Below are positions 1-6,259 of a DNA stretch of 7,109 nt, in pieces. Source of the DNA: an uncultured Clostridia bacterium (GTDB lineage Bacteria; Bacillota; Clostridia; TANB77; CAG-508); assembly GCA_949077355.1 (NCBI GenBank), contig CARUQW010000025.1, positions 15,599 to 22,707 on the forward strand. The letters are read 5' to 3'. The translations under genes were made by a program, and so were the position numbers. How positions within the stretch are numbered: the stretch's first letter is position 1; every line of letters starts with the position of its first letter. The notes below the pieces were generated by a model. The model had not been told where the DNA came from. It did not search any database and saw only the letters and a program-made list of their open reading frames with translations.

Positions 1-453
1 CAAGAAATGAAAAAATATAGACAACATTATGAAACAACTTGTTTTGAACATTGTTATATGGCTGCTTATTACTGTTACCTAATCTGTAAAAAATATCATT
101 TAGACTATCGTTCTGCGACAAGAGCTGCTATGTTACATGACTTATTTTTATATGATTGGAGAGTACGACAACCTGACAGAAAAGGCTTACATGCTTTTAC
201 CCATGGTAAAGAAGCCTGTAAAAATGCTTGCCAATTATTTGATTTAAGTGAAAAAGAAAAAGATATCATTATTAAGCATATGTGGCCAGTTACCATTGAA
301 TTTCCAAAATCCATTGAAGGATTTATTCTAACTTTAGTGGATAAATATTGTGCTTTATCAGAATCTTTTGATGTAGTAAAATCACGTTTATTCCAAAAGC
401 AAGCTTTTCGTTATGCTTATGTGTTTTTAAGCTTATTCATTATTCGAATTTGA
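1..453 (+). CDS. HD-domain phosphohydrolase-like protein, 5' end cut by the window
   Basis: The reading frame is open from base 1 (CAA GAA ATG), so the ATG at 7 is probably an internal Met and the true start lies upstream. Counting from that Met, the metal-ligand pattern of an HD superfamily hydrolase is visible: H15 (FEHCY), H44-D45 (MLHDLFLYDW), H66 (FTHGKEA), H91 (IKHMWP) and D112 (LVDKYC). Families with this pattern are metal-dependent phosphohydrolases acting on nucleotides or other phosphoesters in the cytoplasm; the substrate here cannot be told. The TGA stop (451-453) touches the perfect palindrome that follows, so the last residues (about SLFIIRI) end exactly at the repeat edge. No membrane segment is obvious, although the C-terminal stretch YAYVFLSLFIIRI is hydrophobic, which is odd for a soluble HD protein and may mark a tail altered by repeat insertion. 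The HD assignment is firm; any finer name would be a guess. Confidence 0.85.
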   Translation, partial: QEMKKYRQHYETTCFEHCYMAAYYCYLICKKYHLDYRSATRAAMLHDLFLYDWRVRQPDRKGLHAFTHGKEACKNACQLFDLSEKEKDIIIKHMWPVTIEFPKSIEGFILTLVDKYCALSESFDVVKSRLFQKQAFRYAYVFLSLFIIRI

Positions 454-518
454 TGTGAAATTGGGGACGTTTCTTTTTGCACATAAATGTGCAAAAAGAA
501 ACGTCCCCAATTTCACAT
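453..518. repeat. Perfect palindrome, 32-bp arms and 2-nt centre (inverted pair of REP-like units)
   Basis: Bases 453-484 are the exact reverse complement of 487-518, with only AA between them. Each arm carries the core GGGGACGTTTCTTTTTG, related to the units at 1879-1910, 2073-2104 and 6227-6258. It occupies the whole gap between two convergent genes, touching the TGA at 451-453 and the TTA (stop, minus strand) at 518-520. As RNA it would form a very stable hairpin on either strand, so it could end or protect both transcripts. It lacks a clean U-tract directly after the stem, although the + strand continues with T-rich sequence. The repeat is seen directly; its role is inferred. Confidence 0.95.
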
Positions 519-856
519 TATTTATTTTCTTCTGCCCAACGTATCATCTTTATATCTTTGTATTTGGATACTACCGTTTTATATTTATCATATTCTTCTT
601 CCCATAAAGTGTCTGGCACATTGTCAAAAGCTTTGAATATTTTTTCTGCTTCTGATAGATAGATAATTTGTTCTTGTGGTGACATGTTTTCATATTGTTT
701 CGCAAATCGATATAATTTATCTAGCATTTGATTGGCTTCGATAAAAGTCCAAAAGTCTTTTATTTTCATTCCAAATAACTTGATTTGTAATATGGCATAT
801 GCGACTAAAGCAAATATCGTAAATATCAATATATATATGATTGTAAATATTGTCAT
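518..856 (-). CDS. Small single-pass membrane protein of unknown function (112 aa)
   Basis: I do not recognise this family. The protein begins with a strongly hydrophobic segment (about residues 2-25, TIIYILIFTIFALVAYAIL) that should be an uncleaved membrane anchor. A charged cytoplasm-like or exposed helical domain of about 85 residues follows, rich in K/E and aromatic residues (FWTFIEANQMLDKLYRF, then EEEYDKYKTVV). Two in-frame ATGs exist, at 860-862 and 854-856. The GAGAGG ribosome site at 865-870 lies only 2 nt from the first but 8 nt from the second, so I take the second. A strong promoter (-35 at 924-929, -10 at 901-906) precedes it, which supports a real, separately transcribed gene. 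The stop codon abuts the palindrome. It is divergent from the cation transporter; a functional link is possible but unproven. Confidence 0.7.
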   Translation of the reverse strand: MTIFTIIYILIFTIFALVAYAILQIKLFGMKIKDFWTFIEANQMLDKLYRFAKQYENMSPQEQIIYLSEAEKIFKAFDNVPDTLWEEEYDKYKTVVSKYKDIKMIRWAEENK

Positions 857-864
857 TTTCATTA

Positions 865-870
865 CCTCTC
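865..870 (-). promoter_or_regulatory. Ribosome binding site that decides the start of the small membrane protein
   Basis: Minus-strand GAGAGG. Spacing is 2 nt to the ATG ending at 862 and 8 nt to the ATG ending at 856, so the downstream ATG is favoured. Confidence 0.65.
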
Positions 871-900
871 TTTTGTTTTTCCTTTTGTACTACTTTTTAA

Positions 901-929
901 ATTATACCATGTTTGACATTTTTTTGCAA
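901..929 (-). promoter_or_regulatory. Sigma-A-type promoter for the small membrane protein gene
   Basis: On the minus strand TTGCAA (924-929) is followed after exactly 17 bp by a perfect TATAAT (901-906), preceded by TGG as an extended -10. The leader to the start codon would be about 40 nt. It lies back to back with the promoter of the transporter gene. Confidence 0.75.
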
Positions 930-933
930 CAGC

Positions 934-963
934 TTGTTTTATTTCTATTTTTTGTGTTATAAT
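934..963 (+). promoter_or_regulatory. Sigma-A-type promoter for the cation transporter gene
   Basis: A perfect TATAAT (958-963) with the extended -10 TGT just upstream; the best -35 is TTGTTT (934-939) at 18 bp. The -35 boxes of this and the divergent promoter are only 4 bp apart, so a regulator binding here could affect both genes. The leader is short (about 40 nt), too short for a metal-sensing riboswitch. Confidence 0.7.
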
Positions 964-1009
964 CATAAGAATGTAAAAAGATATAAAATAAAAATGGAGA
1001 TGAGTTTTA

Positions 1010-1870
1010 ATGGATGAAAAATTCACAATAACTAAAAAAGCTGGTATTTATGGAATGATTGGAAATATATTTTTATTAATTATAAAAGCAATCGTTGGTT
1101 TTATGAGCCACAGCCAAGCTATGATTGCAGATAGTTTTAATAGTGCTGGTGATATTTTTGCCTCTTTAATGACTTTCATTGGTAACAAAATTGCTAGTGC
1201 ACCTCATGATGATGACCATAATTTAGGACATGGAAAAGCAGAATATATCTTTTCTATGTTTATCAGCATTTCTATGATTTTTGTAGCTAGCAAATTGCTT
1301 TATGACTCTGTTGTTACTTTAATTATTGGCAGCAAACTTCAATTTTCTTGGTTTTTAATAATTGTTTGTATGGCAACAATTATCATTAAATTATACCTTT
1401 TCCTTTATACGAAACATGCTTATTCTAAACATCCTAATATATTATTAGAAGCTAATATGAAAGACCATAAAAATGATTGTATTGTAACTAGTTTTACTTT
1501 ACTTTCTGTTTTACTTACTTTAGCTAATATTTATTGGTTTGATGGCATCGTTGGTATTGGTATTTCTCTTTGGATTTGTTATACAGGTGTTACCATTTTC
1601 ATTGAAAGCTATAATGTGCTAATGGATATCAGTGTAGATGATAAAACAAAAGATTTAATTTTGGATATTGTTCATACTTATAAAGAAATTAAGGAAATAG
1701 AAGATATTGTTTCCACTCCAGTTGGAGATAAGTATTTAGTATTCTTAACAATTTGTTTAGATGGTAACATGTCTACTTTTGAAAGTCATGAATTAGCAGA
1801 TAATTTAGAAAATACCGTAAGTGGATTAGATAAAATTTACAAAACCATTGTACATGTTAACCCAATTTAA
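1010..1870 (+). CDS. Cation diffusion facilitator (CDF) family transporter, possibly a manganese exporter
   Basis: This 286-residue protein has the CDF layout: about six membrane helices in the first 205 residues, then a cytoplasmic C-terminal domain (about 207-286) ending in the family motif HVNP with a conserved SHELA (259-263). CDF proteins export divalent metals from the cytoplasm in exchange for protons. Metal-site residues can be read: in TM2 ADSFNSAGD gives N44-xxx-D48, and in TM5 KDHKND gives D152-xxx-D156. The loop after TM2 carries HDDDHNLGHGKAE (66-78), the usual D/H-rich and GHGKxE signature. Zinc CDFs normally have H or D at the positions held here by N44 and D152; Asn in TM2 with DxxxD in TM5 suggests a manganese-type site (inference). 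The start is supported by GGAG at 996-999, 10 nt before the ATG. Length is typical. The stop is followed after 4 nt by a foldback element that probably serves as its 3' end. Confidence 0.93.
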   Translation: MDEKFTITKKAGIYGMIGNIFLLIIKAIVGFMSHSQAMIADSFNSAGDIFASLMTFIGNKIASAPHDDDHNLGHGKAEYIFSMFISISMIFVASKLLYDSVVTLIIGSKLQFSWFLIIVCMATIIIKLYLFLYTKHAYSKHPNILLEANMKDHKNDCIVTSFTLLSVLLTLANIYWFDGIVGIGISLWICYTGVTIFIESYNVLMDISVDDKTKDLILDIVHTYKEIKEIEDIVSTPVGDKYLVFLTICLDGNMSTFESHELADNLENTVSGLDKIYKTIVHVNPI

Positions 1871-1874
1871 AAGC

Positions 1875-2108
1875 AAGATTTTGCCAGAAGGGACGAACCT
1901 TTTTGGCAACTTTTTTAGTTTACAAATAAAAAGTTTATTTATTTTTTCTTTGTAACTCCCAGCTACGAACAGTCTGTAATTATATAACAGACTGTAATCT
2001 TGCTGGTCCCCCCGAATTGTTACTGCATAAAAAATAAATAAACTTTTAAATTAGAAAACAAACAGATATAAAATTGCCAAAAAGGTCCATCCCTTCTGGC
2101 AAAATCTT
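1875..2108. mobile_element. MITE-like foldback element (inverted pair of REP-like units with nested arms)
   Basis: The outer arms 1875-1909 and 2074-2108 pair over 35 bp with two mismatches; the first 19 bp are perfect. A second perfect 19-bp arm pair lies inside (1929-1947 with 2029-2047), and a third, ACAGTCTGT (1969-1977) with ACAGACTGT (1987-1995), forms the centre. The element fills the 240-bp gap between two convergent genes, starting 4 nt after the transporter stop (1868-1870) and ending 2 nt before the minus-strand stop (2111-2113). It encodes no protein. The outer arms are the 32-bp unit also seen at 6227-6258. No clear target-site duplication was found. The structure is seen directly; mobility is inferred from the dispersed copies. 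Confidence 0.85.
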
Positions 2109-2110
2109 CT

Positions 2111-3568
2111 TTATCTTGTTTGTTCTGGTGCTCTTGGATCTTCATATTCTTCATCCAATTCTTCTATTACATCATCTGGCGTTTTTTCTCCTTGCTCTTT
2201 TTCTGCAAATTTCTCTTTTACAAATGCTGCATCTGGCTTTCCATCTTTATAAAAACCCCATCGAGTGGCTAATTGGTTATAGGTTACTTTTTCTCCTGAA
2301 GATAGTTCTACGAAGTCTTCTGTATCATGTGGATGAGATTGTGTATTGACATCACCATCTAAGTCTTTGGCATTCTTAGGTTCACATTCTGGATGTTTTT
2401 CCTTGTGCTCTTTTGCTTCTTGATATCCTTTTTCAACAGAACGATAACCATCATTGTGTTCTTGTGCTAATTTTAGTGATTCGATATCCGTTCCTTCTAA
2501 TGTATTTTTAGCATTCGAAGTTTCTAATTGTCTATCTAAGCTCTTATTACCTTCCACTCCTTTTCCTCCAATTGTCTTTCTTGGAGAATGATAGATTTCA
2601 ACTTCTCCATACTGTCCTTTTTCAATTCCAATGGTTCCTTCTCCTAATTTTAGTCTTGTTAAGACATCACCACTTCTGACATTACCTCTTTGTTTTACTT
2701 GATAATTTTTTTCTAATGGATTGGTCCCTTCTTGTGTATCATTTTCCAAATCTAATGTTTTTACTTTTCCTTGTTTGGTTATCATTACTGTTTCATATCG
2801 AGAACTATGGCCTTGTTCTTCTTCACCTTTTTCGTTTCTTAGTTTTTTTAGGTCGTCTGATTCGATAATTCCGACTTTTAAGCCCTCATCCCCATGTTCT
2901 AGTTCTGGCATCTTTTGATTCTTTTGTAACACTTGCTCTAAATTTTTCATATCGGTAACTCTGGTATTTAAGTCAATTTCTTGTTTTATATTGATATCTT
3001 TTGTTTTATTTTCTACTTTTTCCTGTCTGTTTTGTTGCTTTTGCAACATTTCTTTTGGTTTCTGTTCTTGTTTTTTCTCTCTCAAATGATTGCTTTTCGT
3101 AATTACTCTACTATATTGTGACCTTTCTCTTCGTTGTATTCTATCTATAATCTCTAATATTTTTATTTTATCTAAGAATTGTTTTATCTTATCTTTTTCT
3201 AAAGGTGTTATTTTGTTTATTTGTATATTGTCTTTTATATCATCTGAAATCTTATTTTCTAATGTTTCTTGTTTAAAAATAATCGTCTCTTCTGGTATTT
3301 TAGGAGTATAGACACCAATTAAGTTTAAATAATAATATCCTAAAACTGTTTCTTCTTTTTTAACCAATACTTCTTTGGGTTCGTTTTTTACTTGAATTTC
3401 TCCTATTATTTGAGGAATTCCCTTTTCAAAAATACTTTTTTGCATTTTTGTTTTTGGCTCATAAAATCCTATTTTTTCTAAACTATAATAGCAAAAAAAC
3501 GGATTTTCCTCTTTTAATAAGATTTCTTTTTCCTTTCCTGCAATCCACACTTTACCTAAAATTTGCAT
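2111..3568 (-). CDS. Unknown 485-residue charged protein with two tandem N-terminal repeats, downstream of rimO
   Basis: I do not recognise this family. Residues 1-39 and 52-90 are an internal duplication (about 16 of 39 identical): both follow the pattern QI-x-G ... KE-I/V-L ... YY-x-L ... IG-x-Y-x-PK, suggesting two small beta-rich domains. Residues of about 95-220 are rich in K, E, Q, N and I and are likely helical or coiled-coil and partly disordered. The rest is hydrophilic, with a more ordered-looking segment near the C-terminus (SSGEKVTYNQLATRWGFYKD) and an acidic tail. There is no signal peptide, membrane segment, Cys cluster or catalytic motif that I can see, so it is probably cytoplasmic and may be a scaffold or binding protein. 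The start is well supported by GAGAGG 6-7 nt upstream. It begins 25 bp after the rimO stop and is probably co-transcribed with it. The stop is 2 nt from the foldback element. Confidence 0.85.
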   Translation of the reverse strand: MQILGKVWIAGKEKEILLKEENPFFCYYSLEKIGFYEPKTKMQKSIFEKGIPQIIGEIQVKNEPKEVLVKKEETVLGYYYLNLIGVYTPKIPEETIIFKQETLENKISDDIKDNIQINKITPLEKDKIKQFLDKIKILEIIDRIQRRERSQYSRVITKSNHLREKKQEQKPKEMLQKQQNRQEKVENKTKDINIKQEIDLNTRVTDMKNLEQVLQKNQKMPELEHGDEGLKVGIIESDDLKKLRNEKGEEEQGHSSRYETVMITKQGKVKTLDLENDTQEGTNPLEKNYQVKQRGNVRSGDVLTRLKLGEGTIGIEKGQYGEVEIYHSPRKTIGGKGVEGNKSLDRQLETSNAKNTLEGTDIESLKLAQEHNDGYRSVEKGYQEAKEHKEKHPECEPKNAKDLDGDVNTQSHPHDTEDFVELSSGEKVTYNQLATRWGFYKDGKPDAAFVKEKFAEKEQGEKTPDDVIEELDEEYEDPRAPEQTR

Positions 3569-3593
3569 TTTTTTCCTCTCTTTTTGATTATCT

Positions 3594-4958
3594 TTACACT
3601 ATTTCAGCGACTAAATCATAATTACTAATTTTAACAACCTTACAATTTACCAAACTCCCTATGATGGAAGTATCTTGTTGTGTCTCTGCTTTGATATATA
3701 CAAGTCCATCCATTTCTGGTACATCTTGCATGGTTCTTCCAATATAGTATTTTCCATCAAAAGAAATATCTTCTATTAGCACTTCATAAATTTGATTTAA
3801 TTTTTTTTCTAAATTTTCTCTTGATATTTCTTGCTGAAGTTTCATGATTTTATGATATCTTGCTTTTTTTGTATTGCCATGAATTTGTTCTGGCAATTTA
3901 GCAGCTGGTGTCCCATCTTCTTTTGAATACATAAAAGTTCCTAATTTATCAAATTTGGCTTGTTTTACAAATCCTAATAATTCTTCAAAATCTTTTTGAG
4001 TTTCTCCTGGAAATCCTACTATCAAACTAGTTCGTAGTGTTACTTCTGGAATTTTATTTCTTATTTTTTCTATTAAGTCTTGTATTTGTTTTTTAGATGT
4101 ATGTCGATTCATTTTTCTTAAAATTGTATCTGCTATATGTTGAATCGGAATATCAAAATAGTTTGCAATTTTAGGATTTCTTTTTACTTCTTCAATTAGC
4201 TCGTCTGTAATTCCTTCTGGATAAGAATATAAAAATCGAATCCATTGAATTCCTTCTATTTGACTTATCTCTTTTAGCAATTCTGCCAATTTGCTTTCCC
4301 CATACAAATCAACACCATATTTTGTAGTATCTTGTGCAATTATAATTAGTTCTTGGATTCCTTGTTTTGCTAACTGTTTTGCTTCTTCTAAAATATCTTC
4401 TTTTTTTCGGCTCATAAAAGGACCTCTTATGTAAGGAATTGCACAATAAGTACATTTATTACTACAACCTTCGCCAATTTTTAAATAAGCATAATTTTTA
4501 CCTGTAGTAATCGTCCTATTTAAAAACTCTTCTTGTGTTAACATTGGCATTGGCGGAATTTCTGCTATTTTTTTGCTTGTTTTTTTCTTACTTTTTATGA
4601 CAATATCTCTTTTTATTAAATCCTCTATCTTTTCCCATAATTTGTCATATTCTTCTATTTTTATAAACAAATCGACTTCTGGAAGTTCTTTTATTAGTTC
4701 TTCATAATATCTTTGGACTAAGCATCCCATAACAATTAAATATCTGCATTTATCTTTTTTATATTCTGCCATTTCTAAAATAGTATTAATTGCCTCTTCT
4801 TTTGCAGAGTCAATAAAACCACAAGTATTAATCACTATAATTTCTGCTTTGGTTTCATCATTTACAACTTCAAACCTATTTTTCTTAAAAATTCCAATGG
4901 TTGCTTCTGTATCAATTAAATTTTTACTACATCCTAATGATATGAATCCTACTTTCAT
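3594..4958 (-). CDS. rimO: Ribosomal protein S12 methylthiotransferase RimO
   Basis: RimO is a radical-SAM enzyme with two iron-sulfur clusters that adds a methylthio group to the beta carbon of a conserved Asp of ribosomal protein S12. Numbered from the ATG used here (454 aa), the N-terminal methylthiotransferase domain has C10 in SLGCSKN, C46 in NTCGFIDSAKEE and C79 in VMGC, binding the auxiliary cluster. The radical-SAM motif is C165-xxx-C169-xx-C172 (GEGCSNKCTYCAIP). A C-terminal TRAM domain spans about 390-454. The GCSKN and GFIDSAKEE signatures separate it from the tRNA enzymes MiaB (GCQMN) and MtaB. A TTG 30 bp upstream would add ten residues, but these cover the ribosome site, and the family starts at MKVGFISLGC, so the ATG at 4956-4958 is chosen. 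It lies 32 bp after the RNase gene and 25 bp before the unknown 485-residue gene. Confidence 0.95.
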   Translation of the reverse strand: MKVGFISLGCSKNLIDTEATIGIFKKNRFEVVNDETKAEIIVINTCGFIDSAKEEAINTILEMAEYKKDKCRYLIVMGCLVQRYYEELIKELPEVDLFIKIEEYDKLWEKIEDLIKRDIVIKSKKKTSKKIAEIPPMPMLTQEEFLNRTITTGKNYAYLKIGEGCSNKCTYCAIPYIRGPFMSRKKEDILEEAKQLAKQGIQELIIIAQDTTKYGVDLYGESKLAELLKEISQIEGIQWIRFLYSYPEGITDELIEEVKRNPKIANYFDIPIQHIADTILRKMNRHTSKKQIQDLIEKIRNKIPEVTLRTSLIVGFPGETQKDFEELLGFVKQAKFDKLGTFMYSKEDGTPAAKLPEQIHGNTKKARYHKIMKLQQEISRENLEKKLNQIYEVLIEDISFDGKYYIGRTMQDVPEMDGLVYIKAETQQDTSIIGSLVNCKVVKISNYDLVAEIV

Positions 4959-4967
4959 TTTTATTTT

Positions 4968-4978
4968 CTTCCTTCCTT
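4968..4978 (-). promoter_or_regulatory. Ribosome binding site that decides the rimO start
   Basis: Minus-strand AAGGAAGGAAG; the nearest GGAAG (4968-4972) is 9 nt before the ATG at 4956-4958. It would lie inside the coding region if the upstream TTG were the start. Confidence 0.65.
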
Positions 4979-4990
4979 TTACGGACAAAT

Positions 4991-6175
4991 CTAGTCTTTA
5001 TGGCTACAAATATGTTTTCTCGTCAATTCCATCAAATCCAATTTTGTAAAACCTTCTACTTGCGTTTTGCTTCTATCTTTTTTTAGCTCTTCTTGTAGCA
5101 GTTTTTGAATTTTATCCTTATTTTCTTCATTTTGCATATCAATATAATCAATGATAACAATTCCACCAATGTCTCTTAAACGTAATTGTTTTGCAATCTC
5201 CACAGTAGCTTCATGATTCACTCTATAAACCGTTTGCTCTAAATCTCGGTTTCCTGTATATTTTCCTGTATTCACATCAATTGCTGTTAAAGCTTCTGTT
5301 TTATCAATGGTTATAAAACCTCCACATTTTAACCAGATTTTTCTATTTTGCATTTTTTCGATTTGTTTTTCTAACTCATAAATATCTAGTACTTTTTCTT
5401 CCTCTCTTAATTCAATTTTTAAATTGGCATATTCTTGATTTTCATTTTTGAACTCTTCTAATTCGCTTTTTATCTTTTTATCATTTACTGTTATTTTTTC
5501 AATTTTCTCATCTGCCAAGTCCATTAACATTTTTTCTAAAATATTTTCACTTCGATATAATAGTTGTGGTCTTTCTAATTCTGGATTAATGCTAGTTTGG
5601 GTAATTTGGCTCCATTTCTTCTCAACTTTTTTTATGTCTTCTATTATTTCTTTTTCTTTATTTTGCGCCGATGTTCTAATAACTGCTCCATTTCCATCAC
5701 TTAAATTTTCTTTCACTAATTTAATCAATCTTTGTTGTTCTTTCTTATCTTCAATTTTTTGTGAGACTGTTATGATATCTGTATTGGGAAGTAGTGCAAT
5801 ATATTTTCCTGGTAGATTAATGTGTGTTGACACTCTGGCCCCTTTTTTCTCATTACTATCTTTTTTTACTTGCACTAATAATTTTTGTCCTATTTTTATC
5901 ACTTTACTAATTTCTACATTCTCCTGTTGAAATTCTTTTGTTTCATCTATTTTAGGCAAAATATCTTTTAAATGGATAAAACTATTTTTTTCTGTTCCAA
6001 TATCCACAAAGGCTGATTGCATTCCATGAATAATATTTTTCACAATTCCTATATAAATATTTCCCTCTCTTCTTCTATATTCCTTATCCTCTTCATAGTA
6101 TTCTATTAACTTTCCATTTTCCATTAAAGCTATTTGCTTTCCATTTTCTTGCCTTTGTACTATAATTTCAATCAT
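4991..6175 (-). CDS. rng: Ribonuclease E/G family endoribonuclease, short form
   Basis: RNase E/G enzymes cut single-stranded A/U-rich RNA in rRNA maturation and mRNA turnover. From the chosen ATG (394 aa) one sees an N-terminal S1-type RNA-binding region (about 16-110, with GNIYIGIVKNIIHGMQSAFVDIG split around the usual insert), the linker GARVSTHINLPGKYIALLP, and the DNase-I-like catalytic core with the two metal-binding aspartates: D300 in TAIDVNTGKYTG and D343 in IIDYIDMQNEENK. The protein stops at ELTRKHICSHKD, just before where the E. coli enzymes have the CPxC zinc-link and small domain, so that end is missing. An in-frame ATG at 6233-6235 would add 20 residues, but this extension is encoded by the tandem repeat at 6195-6258 and has no family character. 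AAGGAA at 6185-6190 is 9 nt before the ATG at 6173-6175, which I prefer. It sits between pth and rimO in the same direction. Confidence 0.9.
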   Translation of the reverse strand: MIEIIVQRQENGKQIALMENGKLIEYYEEDKEYRRREGNIYIGIVKNIIHGMQSAFVDIGTEKNSFIHLKDILPKIDETKEFQQENVEISKVIKIGQKLLVQVKKDSNEKKGARVSTHINLPGKYIALLPNTDIITVSQKIEDKKEQQRLIKLVKENLSDGNGAVIRTSAQNKEKEIIEDIKKVEKKWSQITQTSINPELERPQLLYRSENILEKMLMDLADEKIEKITVNDKKIKSELEEFKNENQEYANLKIELREEEKVLDIYELEKQIEKMQNRKIWLKCGGFITIDKTEALTAIDVNTGKYTGNRDLEQTVYRVNHEATVEIAKQLRLRDIGGIVIIDYIDMQNEENKDKIQKLLQEELKKDRSKTQVEGFTKLDLMELTRKHICSHKD

Positions 6176-6184
6176 CTCTATTGA

Positions 6185-6190
6185 TTCCTT
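6185..6190 (-). promoter_or_regulatory. Ribosome binding site that decides the RNase E/G start
   Basis: Minus-strand AAGGAA, 9 nt before the ATG at 6173-6175. It favours this start over the ATG at 6233-6235 that lies in the repeat. Confidence 0.6.
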
Positions 6191-6194
6191 TCTT

Positions 6195-6258
6195 TTTTGC
6201 CATTGGTTCCGGGTTTGTTTGGCAACTTTTGCCATTGGGGACGGACTTTTTTGGCAAT
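6195..6258. repeat. Two tandem direct copies of a 32-bp REP-like unit
   Basis: Bases 6195-6226 and 6227-6258 abut and agree at 25 of 32 positions. Both begin TTTTGCCATTGG and end TTTGGCAA apart from the last base, so each copy also has short inverted ends (TTGCCA / TGGCAA). The second copy has the core GGGGACGGACTTTTTTGGCA and matches the outer arms of the foldback at 1875-2108 at 26-27 of 32 positions. It lies between pth (stop at 6260-6262, 1 nt away) and the RNase gene, inside the presumed operon, where the hairpins could affect how much downstream message is made. Confidence 0.88.
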
Positions 6259-6259
6259 T

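Noticed and set aside
913..918. Perfect TTGACA as a plus-strand -35 box
   Set aside because: No acceptable -10 box lies 16-18 bp downstream; the TATAAT at 958-963 is too far away (39 bp).
964..1009. Metal-sensing riboswitch before the CDF gene
   Set aside because: The leader is only about 40 nt and shows no stem structure.
1871..2110. Target-site duplication around the foldback element
   Set aside because: The flanks 1867-1874 and 2109-2116 show no convincing direct repeat.
2074..2349. Plus-strand open frame of 91 codons across the foldback and the end of the 485-residue gene
   Set aside because: It is antisense to a well-supported gene, has a leucine-rich composition typical of a shadow frame, and starts inside a repeat.
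4959..4988. TTG start for rimO adding ten residues
   Set aside because: The extension covers the ribosome binding site, and the family begins at MKVGFISLGC.
5448..5930. Plus-strand open frame of 160 codons
   Set aside because: It is antisense to the RNase E/G catalytic gene; its Ser/Phe-rich composition comes from the reverse complement of A-rich coding DNA.
6195..6258. CRISPR array or attachment site
   Set aside because: There are only two units with no spacer between them and no cas or integrase gene; related units elsewhere show a dispersed repeat instead.
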